Shown: positions 16,345 to 24,411, counted from the stretch's first letter. The stretch: 64,000 nt of DNA from Corynebacterium minutissimum (GCF_016889765.1 NZ_CP069533.1:1674001-1738000); one strand, 5' to 3'. Program-made: numbers and translations. The notes: generated from the letters alone by a model not told the origin.

Positions 16345-18017
16345 CCTGACTTAGGTCATGGGCGGGTGAGTAACGTCACTCTGACACTGTAACCTGTTGG
16401 TTTTCGTCGGTGGGGAAGAATTTTTCCGCACTAAGTGGGTAGTGCCGGGGGTGTTCAGTAGTCTGATTTTTGTGAGTCCTTATATTCGCACTGTCAAGAC
16501 CGCTTCTGGGGCGATGGCGGTGCAGGTGGTGTTCTCTGAACGCAAAGGTGCGAAAAGGATGAAGCATATCGGCTCAGCGCATTCAGAGTCTGAGCTTGCA
16601 CTTTTAAGAGCTGAAGCTCAACGCATCGTCGATGGTGACCAACTCGCAATGGACTTCGGAGAGGTGAAACACATCGCACCGGCAACAGGCAGCGTTTCCA
16701 ACCCGCTGCCGGTAGTCGGTCAGCGGGCCGGATACTTACTGGACTGTATTGATGCGTGTTTCGACGAGTTAGGCCTTGCTGCAGCAACCGGTGATGATCC
16801 GGTGTTTCGCGATCTGGTGCGTGCCCGGATCATCCATCCCGGCTCAAAGCTGGATTCCATCGAGACTCTTGCCGAGGTTGGCATCACCAGCGCAAGCTAC
16901 CGCACCATCCAGAGGCGTCTTTCCTCCTTCGCCACCGAATCGTTCGGAGAGATACTCACCCAAGCGTTGGCCCATCATGCAGGTATCGGGCCAGGCGCAT
17001 TCATCTTGTACGACGTGACCACCTTGTACTTTGAAACCGATACTCCTGATGAGCTTCGCAAACCCGGATTTTCCAAAGAGCGCCGCCTAGAGCCACAAAT
17101 ACTTGTCGGGCTGCTTACTGATGCCACCGGGTTTCCACTGCATGTGGGCGCGTTTGCTGGCAACTCGGCAGAAACCCACACGATGCTGCCGATGATCACA
17201 CGGTTCCAAGAGGCCTACCAGCTCGACGAGGTCACCGTCGTTGCTGATGCGGGGATGTTTTCCGCGGCGAACAAACAAGCACTCATTGATGCAGGTCTGC
17301 ACTATATTTTGTCGGTGAAAACCCCCACCGTGCCTGAGGTGATTGAAACCTGGCGGCGGGAAAACCCCGGTGAAGACTACGCCCACGGCCAGATCTGGAC
17401 ACAAGCCTCGGCAAGCGATGGGCGCAAACACACAACCCCGAATACGGTGACGCATTACCAGTACTCTCACGACCGGGCTAGGCGCAGCCTGCGCGGAATC
17501 AAAGAGCAAGTCGCAAAAGCTAAACGCGCTGTTGACGGCGATATCGCAATCAAGCGCAACCGCTATATCGATCTTTCCGCCCCGAACAAGAAGGTCAACT
17601 ACGCTCTTGCTGCCAAACACCGAGCCCTAGCCGGAATAAAAGGTTATGAAACCGACCTGACCGCTCTTGACGCTAGTGAGGTTATCGGGCATTACCGCAG
17701 GCTATTTAACATTGAGAAATCGTTTCGGATGTCGAAATCAGACCTGAAAGCCCGCCCAATCTACGCCAGAAAACAAGACTCAATCACCGCACATCTCAAC
17801 ATTGTCATCGCAGCACTAGCAGTGGCCCACCTAATGGAGACCCGCAGTGGTCAATCCATCAAACGCCTGGTGAGAACACTCAAGAAATACCGCAGCTTTG
17901 AACTCAACATTGGTGGCGAAACCATCCACGCCGCCGTACCACTCCCGCCCGATACCACCGCCACCATCCAAGCAATCACCGGCCGCGAACTTCCGCACTA
18001 AAGTGGCCTAAGTCAGG
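16345..18017 (+). mobile_element. IS1634-family insertion sequence
   Basis: The element is 1673 bp with terminal inverted repeats CCTGACTTAGG (16345-16355 and the complement at 18007-18017); pairing continues imperfectly for a few bases. It carries one transposase gene reading rightwards. It is bordered by a direct duplication of about 200 bp, far longer than the 2-14 bp usual for insertion sequences but in line with IS1549 of Mycobacterium smegmatis. Ends are set by the boundaries of the duplication and the inverted repeats; both copies are unbroken, so the insertion looks recent. Confidence 0.9.
16472..18001 (+). CDS. IS1634-family transposase
   Basis: The 509-residue DDE transposase begins VSPYIRTVKTASGAMAVQVVF, the typical family start. 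Catalytic residues appear in YDVTTLYFET (first Asp), VVADAGMFSAANK (second Asp) and NIEKSFRMSKSDL (Glu with Lys seven residues later). TAGTCT at 16459-16464 lies 7 nt before the GTG, suggesting a leaderless transcript; the in-frame TTG at 16397 is less likely. The frame is open from end to end with no frameshift, so the enzyme may be active. It stops 16 bp before the right end of the element. Confidence 0.92.
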   Translation: MSPYIRTVKTASGAMAVQVVFSERKGAKRMKHIGSAHSESELALLRAEAQRIVDGDQLAMDFGEVKHIAPATGSVSNPLPVVGQRAGYLLDCIDACFDELGLAAATGDDPVFRDLVRARIIHPGSKLDSIETLAEVGITSASYRTIQRRLSSFATESFGEILTQALAHHAGIGPGAFILYDVTTLYFETDTPDELRKPGFSKERRLEPQILVGLLTDATGFPLHVGAFAGNSAETHTMLPMITRFQEAYQLDEVTVVADAGMFSAANKQALIDAGLHYILSVKTPTVPEVIETWRRENPGEDYAHGQIWTQASASDGRKHTTPNTVTHYQYSHDRARRSLRGIKEQVAKAKRAVDGDIAIKRNRYIDLSAPNKKVNYALAAKHRALAGIKGYETDLTALDASEVIGHYRRLFNIEKSFRMSKSDLKARPIYARKQDSITAHLNIVIAALAVAHLMETRSGQSIKRLVRTLKKYRSFELNIGGETIHAAVPLPPDTTATIQAITGRELPH

Positions 18018-18121
18018 AGAACACCGCCGGCATTGGCGACCGCGTTCTCATCTCCGAGACTCGCCCGCTGTCCAAGGACAAGCACTTCCGTCTCGTCGAG
18101 ATCGTGGAGAAGGCTAAGTAA
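18018..18121 (+). pseudogene. duplicated 3' fragment of rpsQ
   Basis: The last 33-34 codons of S17 and its TAA (18119-18121) are repeated here without a start codon. It arose from the target duplication and is not expected to be translated into a functional protein. Confidence 0.9.
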
Positions 18122-18146
18122 AACCTAGCCCGCCCTACGATGCACG

Positions 18147-18178
18147 AACCCCGGCACCCCACTCGGTGCCGGGGTTTT
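18147..18178 (+). terminator. second copy of the rpsQ terminator
   Basis: This is an identical copy of the hairpin at 16274-16305. It would stop transcription coming out of the insertion sequence before the antitoxin-toxin pair. Confidence 0.8.
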
Positions 18179-18218
18179 CGCGATCCCAAACGCGGTGCCA
18201 TTGTGGTATCACTGAGAT

Positions 18219-18425
18219 ATGTCAATCAACTTGAGGCTTACGGAAGAGCAAGCGAAACATCTGACGCTGCTGGCTGGTCAGGCCGGTCTTTCTAAGCAGC
18301 AGTACATGGTGTCGATTATTGAGAAAGAGTTCGAGAAGCTGGTAGCTAGAGACTACGTAGCCCGCCATTTTGCGGATATCTCTGAGTCCCGTTCCGAACT
18401 ACTAGAGCGTCTCAAGGATGCTTAA
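18219..18425 (+). CDS. putative antitoxin (ribbon-helix-helix-like)
   Basis: A 68-residue protein with an N-terminal MSINLRLTEEQAKHLTLLA, which fits a beta-strand plus two helices of a ribbon-helix-helix DNA-binding antitoxin, and a C-terminal charged helix ending RSELLERLKDA. It precedes the Doc gene by 6 bp, the order expected for a type II antitoxin that binds its toxin and represses its own promoter. TGTGGTAT just upstream (about 18202-18209) could be the -10 of a leaderless transcript. The identity is inferred mainly from context. Confidence 0.65.
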   Translation: MSINLRLTEEQAKHLTLLAGQAGLSKQQYMVSIIEKEFEKLVARDYVARHFADISESRSELLERLKDA

Positions 18426-18431
18426 GGGCTA

Positions 18432-18821
18432 ATGGACATCAGGCAGGTCTTCTCGCTCGAGGTGATCAAACCCCTGCTCGAAGAGTTAGGGTTTGTCGCC
18501 CGAGATTGGGGGCTGGTCGATGCTGCACTTCAACCTCCGTTTTCGACCTTTGGCGGACATGAGTTCTACCCAGATGCTTTTTCAAAGACAGCTGCGCTTA
18601 TCTCCTCTATTGAAGACGGACACCCGTTTATTGATGGAAATAAGCGAGTAGGCCTCTACCTTGCAACGCTGATGCTGAAGGCCCACGGTCTCGATTCCTT
18701 TAGAGTCCCGGACGATGAGTTCTTCGACATTCTCTGTAGGAGTGCTCGGGGAGAACTTGATGTTGGAGAGATTGCAGCGCTGCTGCGACGCCATTTCCCT
18801 AGTACGCCAGGCTGGTCTTAG
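18432..18821 (+). CDS. doc: Doc/Fic-family toxin
   Basis: The 129-residue protein carries the Fic/Doc signature HPFIDGNKR at residues 64-72. Doc of phage P1 uses this motif to phosphorylate EF-Tu and halt translation; similar small proteins form type II toxin-antitoxin modules. The family N-terminus and the AHGLDSFRVPDDEFFDILC block also fit. Length matches Doc and the motif is complete, so the toxin may be active. Its last 4 bp overlap the convergent gene at 18818. The locus sits between two ribosomal operons. Confidence 0.85.
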   Translation: MDIRQVFSLEVIKPLLEELGFVARDWGLVDAALQPPFSTFGGHEFYPDAFSKTAALISSIEDGHPFIDGNKRVGLYLATLMLKAHGLDSFRVPDDEFFDILCRSARGELDVGEIAALLRRHFPSTPGWS

Positions 18822-19201
18822 CGCTTGATGGACGCGATGGCAATGCAGAACACGCTGAGCACCGCGCCTACCCCGAGTAGGAAAGTGCCGATGCGGTAGG
18901 GGGTAGCTGCTGTGGCGTCGATAGTGCTGTAGAGGTGGTTCCACACCAGCCAACCCGCTATGAGGACGAGGGCGCCGAGCGCTGAGTTCAAGCGCAGCCC
19001 GCGCGTGGGACGCTGGGTGGGGGAGAAGGCGTGGAAGGAGGCGTCGACAAGCGCGAGGCCAGCAACAACCACCGAGGTCCGCGCAGCAACTGGCACCGGT
19101 AACAGAGCGCCGGCTCCGAGGATGACCGGCAGGATGAACGACACCGCAACGAGGACAAAAAGAAGGCCATGCAGGATGGCTGTGCGCAGTGAATACGTCA
19201 T
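18818..19201 (-). CDS. hypothetical four-helix membrane protein
   Basis: I do not recognise this 127-residue protein. It has about four hydrophobic segments (near residues 10-30, 38-55, 72-90 and 103-122) and a short basic end, so it is an integral membrane protein. GGAGGAG lies 9 nt before the ATG. It is convergent with doc and overlaps it by 4 bp. No catalytic or transport motif is visible. Confidence 0.65.
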   Translation of the reverse strand: MTYSLRTAILHGLLFVLVAVSFILPVILGAGALLPVPVAARTSVVVAGLALVDASFHAFSPTQRPTRGLRLNSALGALVLIAGWLVWNHLYSTIDATAATPYRIGTFLLGVGAVLSVFCIAIASIKR

Positions 19202-19636
19202 AGTTGTCGCTCCTCCTTGGCCCGAGTGGTCACCACAACGAGTCCTTCTCTACACACGATGCTGTTCATAGAGCCCATAGTATCGAGGGAATGCATTCTC
19301 GATGCGCATTTCCACAGGTGCAGACCTGAAGGGCGGTGGATAGCCTGGCGCGGAGGACGTGGGTGGCCTGGCGCGGAGGGCGTGGGTGGTCCGGGGCGGG
19401 GGAGAGCGCGTGGCGCAGACGCGTGATTTGGGGAAATGGGGTAGGGCATGGTTGAATATACGGGTTGCATATGGCCGGTCGGTGCAGCGCGATGCGTTTC
19501 CGAATCGCCGCACCGAGACCCTTCGACCGCTGTCAACAGCGCGTTCGTCGCACAACCTATGCCACGTAAGTAAGTAGACCAGGTGTGTCAAGGACGGAAA
19601 TCTTGACGCACGTTAATCCAGGTCAGGAGACCCATA
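19202..19636. other. intergenic region before rplN
   Basis: The 435 bp contain no credible gene on either strand. Apart from the 23-bp tandem repeat at 19344-19389 there is a small stem GCTGT/ACAGC near 19528. A promoter for rplN must lie here or further upstream, but no clear -35/-10 pair was found. GTCAGGAGA shortly before 19637 is the rplN ribosome-binding site. Confidence 0.35.
19344..19389. repeat. 23-bp tandem repeat, two copies
   Basis: Units at 19344-19366 and 19367-19389 begin CCTGGCGCGGAGG and differ at one base; a partial third unit may follow. The repeat lies in the rplN upstream region, so copy number could vary between strains. Confidence 0.75.
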
Positions 19637-20005
19637 GTGATTCAGCAAGAATCGCGTCTGCGCGTCGCCGACAACTCCGGTGCACGAGAGATTCTCGTCA
19701 TCCGCGTTCTCGGTGGCTCCGTTCGACGTTTCGCTGGCATTGGTGACGTTGTTGTCGCCACTGTCAAGGAAGCCACCCCGGGTGGCAACGTAAAGGAAGG
19801 CGATGTCGTCAAGGCTGTCGTCGTCCGCGCCAAGAAGGAGACCCGTCGCCCGGACGGCTCCTACATCGCTTTCGATGAAAATGCCGCAGTTATTCTCAAG
19901 GGTGACAACGAGCCGCGCGGTACCCGCATCTTCGGCCCGGTTGCTCGCGAGCTTCGTGACAAGAAGTTCATGAAGATCGTTTCTCTCGCACCGGAGGTGA
20001 TCTAG
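19637..20005 (+). CDS. rplN: 50S ribosomal protein L14
   Basis: L14 lies at the subunit interface and is the docking site of the silencing factor RsfS. The 122-residue product starts MIQQESRLRVADNSGAREIL and contains GDVVKAVVVRAKKE and DENAAVILK, all conserved. The GTG start follows AGGAGA. In most bacteria rplN directly follows rpsQ; here the insertion sequence, the toxin pair and a membrane gene stand between them, so rplN-rplX-rplE form their own unit. Confidence 0.98.
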   Translation: MIQQESRLRVADNSGAREILVIRVLGGSVRRFAGIGDVVVATVKEATPGGNVKEGDVVKAVVVRAKKETRRPDGSYIAFDENAAVILKGDNEPRGTRIFGPVARELRDKKFMKIVSLAPEVI

Positions 20006-20009
20006 TCTT

Positions 20010-20324
20010 ATGAAGATTCATAAGGGCGATATGGTGATTGTTATTTCGGGCCCGGACAAGGGCGCGAAGGGCAAGGTCATCGAGGCATACCCGAAGCGTG
20101 AGAAGGTCCTCGTTGAGGGCGTTAACCGCGTTAAGAAGCACGTTGCTAACTCCGCTACCGAGCGTGGCGCCGAGTCCGGCGGAATCGTAACCCAGGAAGC
20201 TCCGATCCACGTGTCCAACGTTGCGATCCTGGACTCCGAGGGCAACCCGACCCGCGTGGGCTACCGTTTCGATGAGAACGGCAAGAAGGTCCGCATCGCA
20301 CGTAGCAACGGGAAGGACATCTAA
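20010..20324 (+). CDS. rplX: 50S ribosomal protein L24
   Basis: L24 is one of the first proteins in 50S assembly. The 104-residue product has the KOW motif in KIHKGDMVIVISGPDKGAKG and the VEGVNRVKKHV stretch. It starts 4 bp after rplN and is followed by rplE after 1 bp. Confidence 0.98.
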   Translation: MKIHKGDMVIVISGPDKGAKGKVIEAYPKREKVLVEGVNRVKKHVANSATERGAESGGIVTQEAPIHVSNVAILDSEGNPTRVGYRFDENGKKVRIARSNGKDI

Positions 20325-20325
20325 A

Positions 20326-20877
20326 ATGAGCGAGAACTACACTCCGCGTCTGAAGACCCGCTACCGCGAGGAAATCAAGAAGGCTCTCAACGAAGAGTTC
20401 AAGTACGACAATGTGATGCAGATTCCGGGCGTCACCAAGGTCGTTGTCAACATGGGTGTGGGCGACGCTGCCCGCGACTCCAAGCTGATCAACGGCGCTA
20501 TCGAGGACCTCACCGCGATTACCGGCCAGAAGCCGCAGGTACGTCGCGCCAAGAAGTCCATCGCTAACTTCAAGCTCCGTGAGGGCATGCCCATCGGCGC
20601 ACGCGTCACCCTGCGTGGCGACCGCATGTGGGAGTTCCTGGACCGTCTGCTGACCATCGCTCTGCCGCGTATTCGCGACTTCCGCGGTCTCTCCGACCAG
20701 CAGTTCGACGGCCACGGCAACTACACCTTCGGTCTTACCGAGCAGACCATGTTCTACGAGATCGACATCGACAAGGTGGACCGCCCGCGTGGTATGGACA
20801 TCACCGTCGTGACCTCCGCTACCAACGACGAGGAGGGCCGCAAGCTCCTGCGCGAGCTCGGCTTCCCGTTCAAGTAA
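20326..20877 (+). CDS. rplE: 50S ribosomal protein L5
   Basis: L5 binds 5S rRNA in the central protuberance and contacts P-site tRNA. The 183-residue product has TPRLKTRYREEI, the IPGVTKVVVNMGVGDA block and RDFRGLSDQQFDGHGNYTFG. ATG 20326 follows the rplX stop by 1 bp; a longer frame from 20221 is inside rplX. In many bacteria rpsN (S14) comes next; it is absent here, as I recall for other corynebacteria, where S14 is encoded elsewhere. Confidence 0.98.
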   Translation: MSENYTPRLKTRYREEIKKALNEEFKYDNVMQIPGVTKVVVNMGVGDAARDSKLINGAIEDLTAITGQKPQVRRAKKSIANFKLREGMPIGARVTLRGDRMWEFLDRLLTIALPRIRDFRGLSDQQFDGHGNYTFGLTEQTMFYEIDIDKVDRPRGMDITVVTSATNDEEGRKLLRELGFPFK

Positions 20878-20891
20878 GTAGCGCTTGAGGC

Positions 20892-20936
20892 AATCCCTCG
20901 GCACTCCGAAAGGAGTCCGGGGGATTGTTGCGTTTT
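20892..20936 (+). terminator. terminator after rplE
   Basis: AATCCCTCGGCACTCC at 20892-20907 pairs with GGAGTCCGGGGGATT at 20912-20926 around a GAAA tetraloop, followed by a T-rich tail ending TTTT at 20933-20936. It can serve both rplE and the convergent ABC operon. Confidence 0.75.
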
Positions 20937-21507
20937 AGTGGCGAAGCCACGCAGCCGCGCCTGCCACGAAGAGGGCGGCGCACACGATGGCAACGATGGG
21001 AGACATACCTTGGCCGAGGGAATTGCCCAGCGGCGTGGTCTCGCCCACGTACCAGGGGAAAAGGGGTGCCAGCAGCGACAGTGGGAGCGCAATTCCCGCA
21101 GAGGGCTTCGAGCTCAGGCGGCTACGCAGCGCTAGTACGAGGCCAACCGCAGCGAGGCAGAAAAAGATCGTGGATACAGAATGAATCGGTACCACCCCAA
21201 GGAACAATCCGAATCCAAACACTGCAGTCCACGCTGCGGCAGCCGAGCCCAACAAGGTAACTTTCTCCTTGCGCATCGAACGGGCGGTGCTTGCGGCCTC
21301 GTATCTCTCGTCCCACGAACTGCTCAGCAACGCCAGTATGGAGCCTGCGACGAGCAGTGGCAGCAGATTGAAAACGAATACGGGACGGTTCAGTGGTGCT
21401 CCGAAGAGCTGTGGGACGGCCAGGTTATCAAGGAACTGCGTTACCACCCCAAGGCTGAGGATCAAGAAGAACTCCGGCCAACGGCGAAGTCTCAGGTAAG
21501 GGTTCAT
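20935..21507 (-). CDS. putative ABC transporter membrane protein
   Basis: This 190-residue protein has about five hydrophobic segments and no recognisable motif. It is the third gene of a minus-strand operon after an ATP-binding protein and a larger membrane protein, and overlaps the latter by 4 bp (ATGA). A role as a second permease subunit follows from context only. The substrate is unknown. Confidence 0.6.
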   Translation of the reverse strand: MNPYLRLRRWPEFFLILSLGVVTQFLDNLAVPQLFGAPLNRPVFVFNLLPLLVAGSILALLSSSWDERYEAASTARSMRKEKVTLLGSAAAAWTAVFGFGLFLGVVPIHSVSTIFFCLAAVGLVLALRSRLSSKPSAGIALPLSLLAPLFPWYVGETTPLGNSLGQGMSPIVAIVCAALFVAGAAAWLRH

Positions 21508-22757
21508 TGTTCAACCTCCAGGGGCGGTAGCTCGGAGCCGCACGTCTGCATGGTGTGCACAAAGGGAGCCAGAGCCTTGGCTTGCTCCGCGGGTGAACGG
21601 TGCGAAAGCTCGTTCTCAATCCAGGCACGCGCGGGAGTAGTTGAGCCTTGCGCGCTGAGTGTGGAAAACTTATCGTCCTCTGCTCTGAACGCATACGTGG
21701 CCCAGCCCGAGAGCACCTGGTGTGCGTTACGAGAGGCAGCGGTTTCTTCGCAGGGGCGCTGAGCGCGTAGGGCCGCAGCTTGCGCTTCATAAACGCGGGT
21801 ATACAGGGCCGCTGGGCTAGTAACTGTGTGGGATAATTCCGTGGCGTGCTCCGAGCCAGGTTGACCGTATGTGCCGGTGAGGGGAGGAAGGCCGGCGTCG
21901 ACAAGCACCTGCGTGAATTCCTGCCAGTGCGCGTCTGCAGCTACGACGAGCGCGTGGTCCTCCGGCCAACTGCAATATCGCTGTGTGTTCGCATCCCGAG
22001 TGCAGCTTGCCGACGCCTCCGTGGTGTCCCGTGCCCGCGTACCCTGCGGCCCCACTGCCGCGGAGCCAACAGCGGCGACGGTGATGATGACTAGAAAACT
22101 CAGCGCGGTGTAACGCGGGGCAGGGTGGTGGCGTGTCAGTGCAGCAAGGACACAGGCACTGAGGGCTACCACCATGACGGCAGAAATTGCGGCCGAAGCC
22201 ACCCGTGGCTGTCGGGCGATCAGCTCGTACCCATTGCCGGGGAAGAAAAGAAAGCGTGGGCAAGCCGGTATGGAAACCGCACACGCCGATACCACGCACA
22301 AAGCTAGCGTGAGGAGTGCTGCGAGTAACGCGGCGAGAAGCCGGCGTCGGACAAGGACACCCAAGCCTGCGCCGAGAACCGCACATAGCACAACCCACAC
22401 AAGGCTGCTGATGATGACAAGGAACCACGGCGAGCCTCCCACGGGCGCGGTATACACAAACCCTGCCAGGATTATGAAGCCGATAAGAATGCTGGCCAGT
22501 CCCCACGCCAACGCCGGGCCGACGAGAAGTGCTGCTGTGCGAGCGCGCGAGGTGGATGTGGAGCGCAGAAACGTAGCGTCCTGGCTTCCTGAGTCCCATG
22601 CAGCAATACTTGCGAGAAGTACGCCTGTAGCCGCGGCGACAACAGCACAGATTGCGGTGGCCTCTGGCCAGGAACCGGCGACGTTACTGCCCCGCGCAGA
22701 GGCAAAACTCAGCAGCGCGGTGAAGAGTACAACAGGAATGAAGCGAAGGCGTCTCAC
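21504..22757 (-). CDS. ABC transporter permease with extracytoplasmic C-terminal domain
   Basis: The 417-residue protein has about seven membrane segments in its first 250 residues and then a soluble region of about 170 residues that contains four Cys residues (SCTRD, YCSWPED, PCEET, TCGSE), suggestive of disulfides outside the membrane. The start is GTG 22757, overlapping the stop of the ATPase gene by 4 bp; the longer frame to 22874 lies inside that gene. It is probably the main membrane subunit. Substrate and direction are not evident, although lack of a binding protein suggests export. Confidence 0.65.
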   Translation of the reverse strand: MRRLRFIPVVLFTALLSFASARGSNVAGSWPEATAICAVVAAATGVLLASIAAWDSGSQDATFLRSTSTSRARTAALLVGPALAWGLASILIGFIILAGFVYTAPVGGSPWFLVIISSLVWVVLCAVLGAGLGVLVRRRLLAALLAALLTLALCVVSACAVSIPACPRFLFFPGNGYELIARQPRVASAAISAVMVVALSACVLAALTRHHPAPRYTALSFLVIITVAAVGSAAVGPQGTRARDTTEASASCTRDANTQRYCSWPEDHALVVAADAHWQEFTQVLVDAGLPPLTGTYGQPGSEHATELSHTVTSPAALYTRVYEAQAAALRAQRPCEETAASRNAHQVLSGWATYAFRAEDDKFSTLSAQGSTTPARAWIENELSHRSPAEQAKALAPFVHTMQTCGSELPPLEVEQ

Positions 22758-23500
22758 ACAGCAGCCCCTCCCTGTGTCCCGTCGGTAGCTTGTTCGGTGA
22801 CAGTACAGAATCCTTGCTCTACGGAGCCATACCTTTCGATGAAATCTGCAACAGAAGAATCGGCTGCGATGCACCCACGATGAAGAATGAGCGCGCGATC
22901 GGCGGAGTCCATATCAGCCGCGATGTGCGTAGACATGAGGACACTGGTGCCGTTCGAGGCCATGTCACGCAGTGCGCGGATGAGCGAGGACCGATGGTGT
23001 GGGTCGAGGCCTGCGGTGGGTTCGTCGAGAAGCAGCACATCTGGCTCGTGGACAATGCCCGCCGCGACCATGGCGCGGCGCTGCATTCCACCGGAAATCG
23101 CGCGTAGGCGAGTAGTGCTGTGTTCCTCCAAGCCCATTATCCGCAAGGCGTTGACCGCGTGGTGGCGTGCTGTTGCGCGGTCCAGTCCGCGCAGCCATCC
23201 AACGTCTGCTACGAAATCCACTGCGCGTTGCGCCGGATCAAAGACACTGCGTTGCGGAACCCAGCCGATGCGCTGCCGCCACGAGTCGGAACGGCGGACG
23301 TCTTCACCACCCACGAAGATGGTTCCTGTCGGCGGGCGTAGCTCACCGGCGATGAGCTGCATGAGTGTGCTTTTCCCCGCGCCATTTGCGCCGAGGAGGA
23401 CGGTGAGCCCTGGGGCGAGGTCGAAGGATATATCGCGAACAACCTCAGCGCGGGCGGAGTAGCCGTAGCTGAGGTGCTGGACAGACAGGAAGGGTGTCAT
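22754..23500 (-). CDS. ABC transporter ATP-binding protein
   Basis: The 248-residue ATPase has Walker A GANGAGKST at residues 37-45, the signature ISGGMQRR, Walker B VLLLDEPTAGLD and an H-loop His in STHIAAD. It powers transport by the two membrane proteins encoded directly downstream. The type resembles exporters such as those for antimicrobial peptides or for cytochrome assembly, but no substrate can be assigned. TACAAT at 23542-23547 (minus strand) is a likely -10 and abuts a 17-bp palindrome, so a regulator probably controls this operon. Confidence 0.88.
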   Translation of the reverse strand: MTPFLSVQHLSYGYSARAEVVRDISFDLAPGLTVLLGANGAGKSTLMQLIAGELRPPTGTIFVGGEDVRRSDSWRQRIGWVPQRSVFDPAQRAVDFVADVGWLRGLDRATARHHAVNALRIMGLEEHSTTRLRAISGGMQRRAMVAAGIVHEPDVLLLDEPTAGLDPHHRSSLIRALRDMASNGTSVLMSTHIAADMDSADRALILHRGCIAADSSVADFIERYGSVEQGFCTVTEQATDGTQGGAAV

Positions 23501-23509
23501 CCCACAAGG

Positions 23510-23563
23510 TTTTCATAAGTGAAAAGTGATTGCAATTGTTCATTGTAGGTCAGTGATTGACCT
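23510..23563. promoter_or_regulatory. two palindromes in a divergent promoter region
   Basis: TTTTCA-TAAG-TGAAAA (23510-23525) and AGGTCA-GTGAT-TGACCT (23547-23563) are perfect inverted repeats between the ABC operon and the formate/nitrite transporter gene. The second overlaps a TTGACC (23557-23562) that could be a -35 for the rightward gene and abuts the TACAAT of the leftward gene. They are candidate operators; the regulator is not encoded nearby. Confidence 0.5.
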
Positions 23564-23625
23564 GCGGCGCGTGCGGAGGAGTACGATACAAACGTCTCTG
23601 AAATCTCAATCGTGCGAGGTAATCG

Positions 23626-24411
23626 ATGTCCTTGAATGATGCTGCTGCGGCGGCCGTGACGAAGAAAGTCACGCTCCTAGATCAGTCCTTCTCCCGCTTT
23701 GCTGTCCGCTCTACCTTGGCGGGCGTGTACCTGGCCATCGGTACGGCGTTTGCGGCGGTGCTGGGAATGGGCGTCGAGAAGCATATGGAAGGCATGGGCT
23801 CGCTCGTCTTTGCCTGCCTATTCGGCTTGGGCCTGTTTGCCATCGTCATTCTGGGCGCGGACCTGGCTACCGGCAACATGATGTACATGGTCTATGGCGC
23901 CGTGAACAAACACGTGAGCTGGGGCAAGGGCATGTGGCTCTTGGTCGTCACCACCCTGTTTAACTTGGTGGGCGTCGTGCTCTTTGCCGCTGCCATGGGA
24001 ATGTCAGCGAAGCTGGGCGGTATGGATCCGAATCACCTCATTGCCACGCTATCGATGGGCAAGCTGACCAAGGGCCCGGGCGGTATGTTCGTGGAGGCCA
24101 TCCTGGCTAACTTCGTGGTCAACATGGCGATTGTGGGTGGCGTCTTTGCCAAGGACATCGTGTCCAAGTTTTTCGTCATCGTGCCCATCATTGCCTGCTT
24201 CGTGGGTCTGGGCCTGGAGCACGTGATTGCAAACTTCTGCCTCATGCTACTGACCTTCTTCTGCGCCAGCCCGCTGCCGGAGGGCTTTACCCTCGGCGCG
24301 GTGCTGCTCAACTGGTCCATCGTGTGGGTTGGAAACCTTATCGGCGGCGGCTTCCTTATTGGTGGCGTGTATGCCTGGCTTAACTCCGGCCCGGAAGCGT
24401 ACCGCGACTAA
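23626..24411 (+). CDS. formate/nitrite transporter family protein
   Basis: The 261-residue protein has six membrane helices with the family signatures: GADLATGNMM after the second helix, and LANFVVNMAIVGG in the fourth. FNT proteins are pentameric channels for formate, nitrite or hydrosulfide. The fdhD gene next door makes formate the more likely substrate. GAGGTAA lies before the ATG at 23626. It is convergent with fdhD and the two coding regions overlap by 32 bp. Confidence 0.85.
   Translation: MSLNDAAAAAVTKKVTLLDQSFSRFAVRSTLAGVYLAIGTAFAAVLGMGVEKHMEGMGSLVFACLFGLGLFAIVILGADLATGNMMYMVYGAVNKHVSWGKGMWLLVVTTLFNLVGVVLFAAAMGMSAKLGGMDPNHLIATLSMGKLTKGPGGMFVEAILANFVVNMAIVGGVFAKDIVSKFFVIVPIIACFVGLGLEHVIANFCLMLLTFFCASPLPEGFTLGAVLLNWSIVWVGNLIGGGFLIGGVYAWLNSGPEAYRD

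Larger units (their letters stand above)
18018..18217. repeat. right copy of the ~200-bp target duplication
   Basis: Direct repeat of 16145-16344. It ends just before the antitoxin gene and so restores that gene's original upstream DNA. Homologous recombination between the two copies would remove the element precisely. Confidence 0.9.

Noticed and set aside
18018..18121. A second functional rpsQ
   Set aside because: Only the last third of the gene is present and there is no start codon; it comes from the target duplication.
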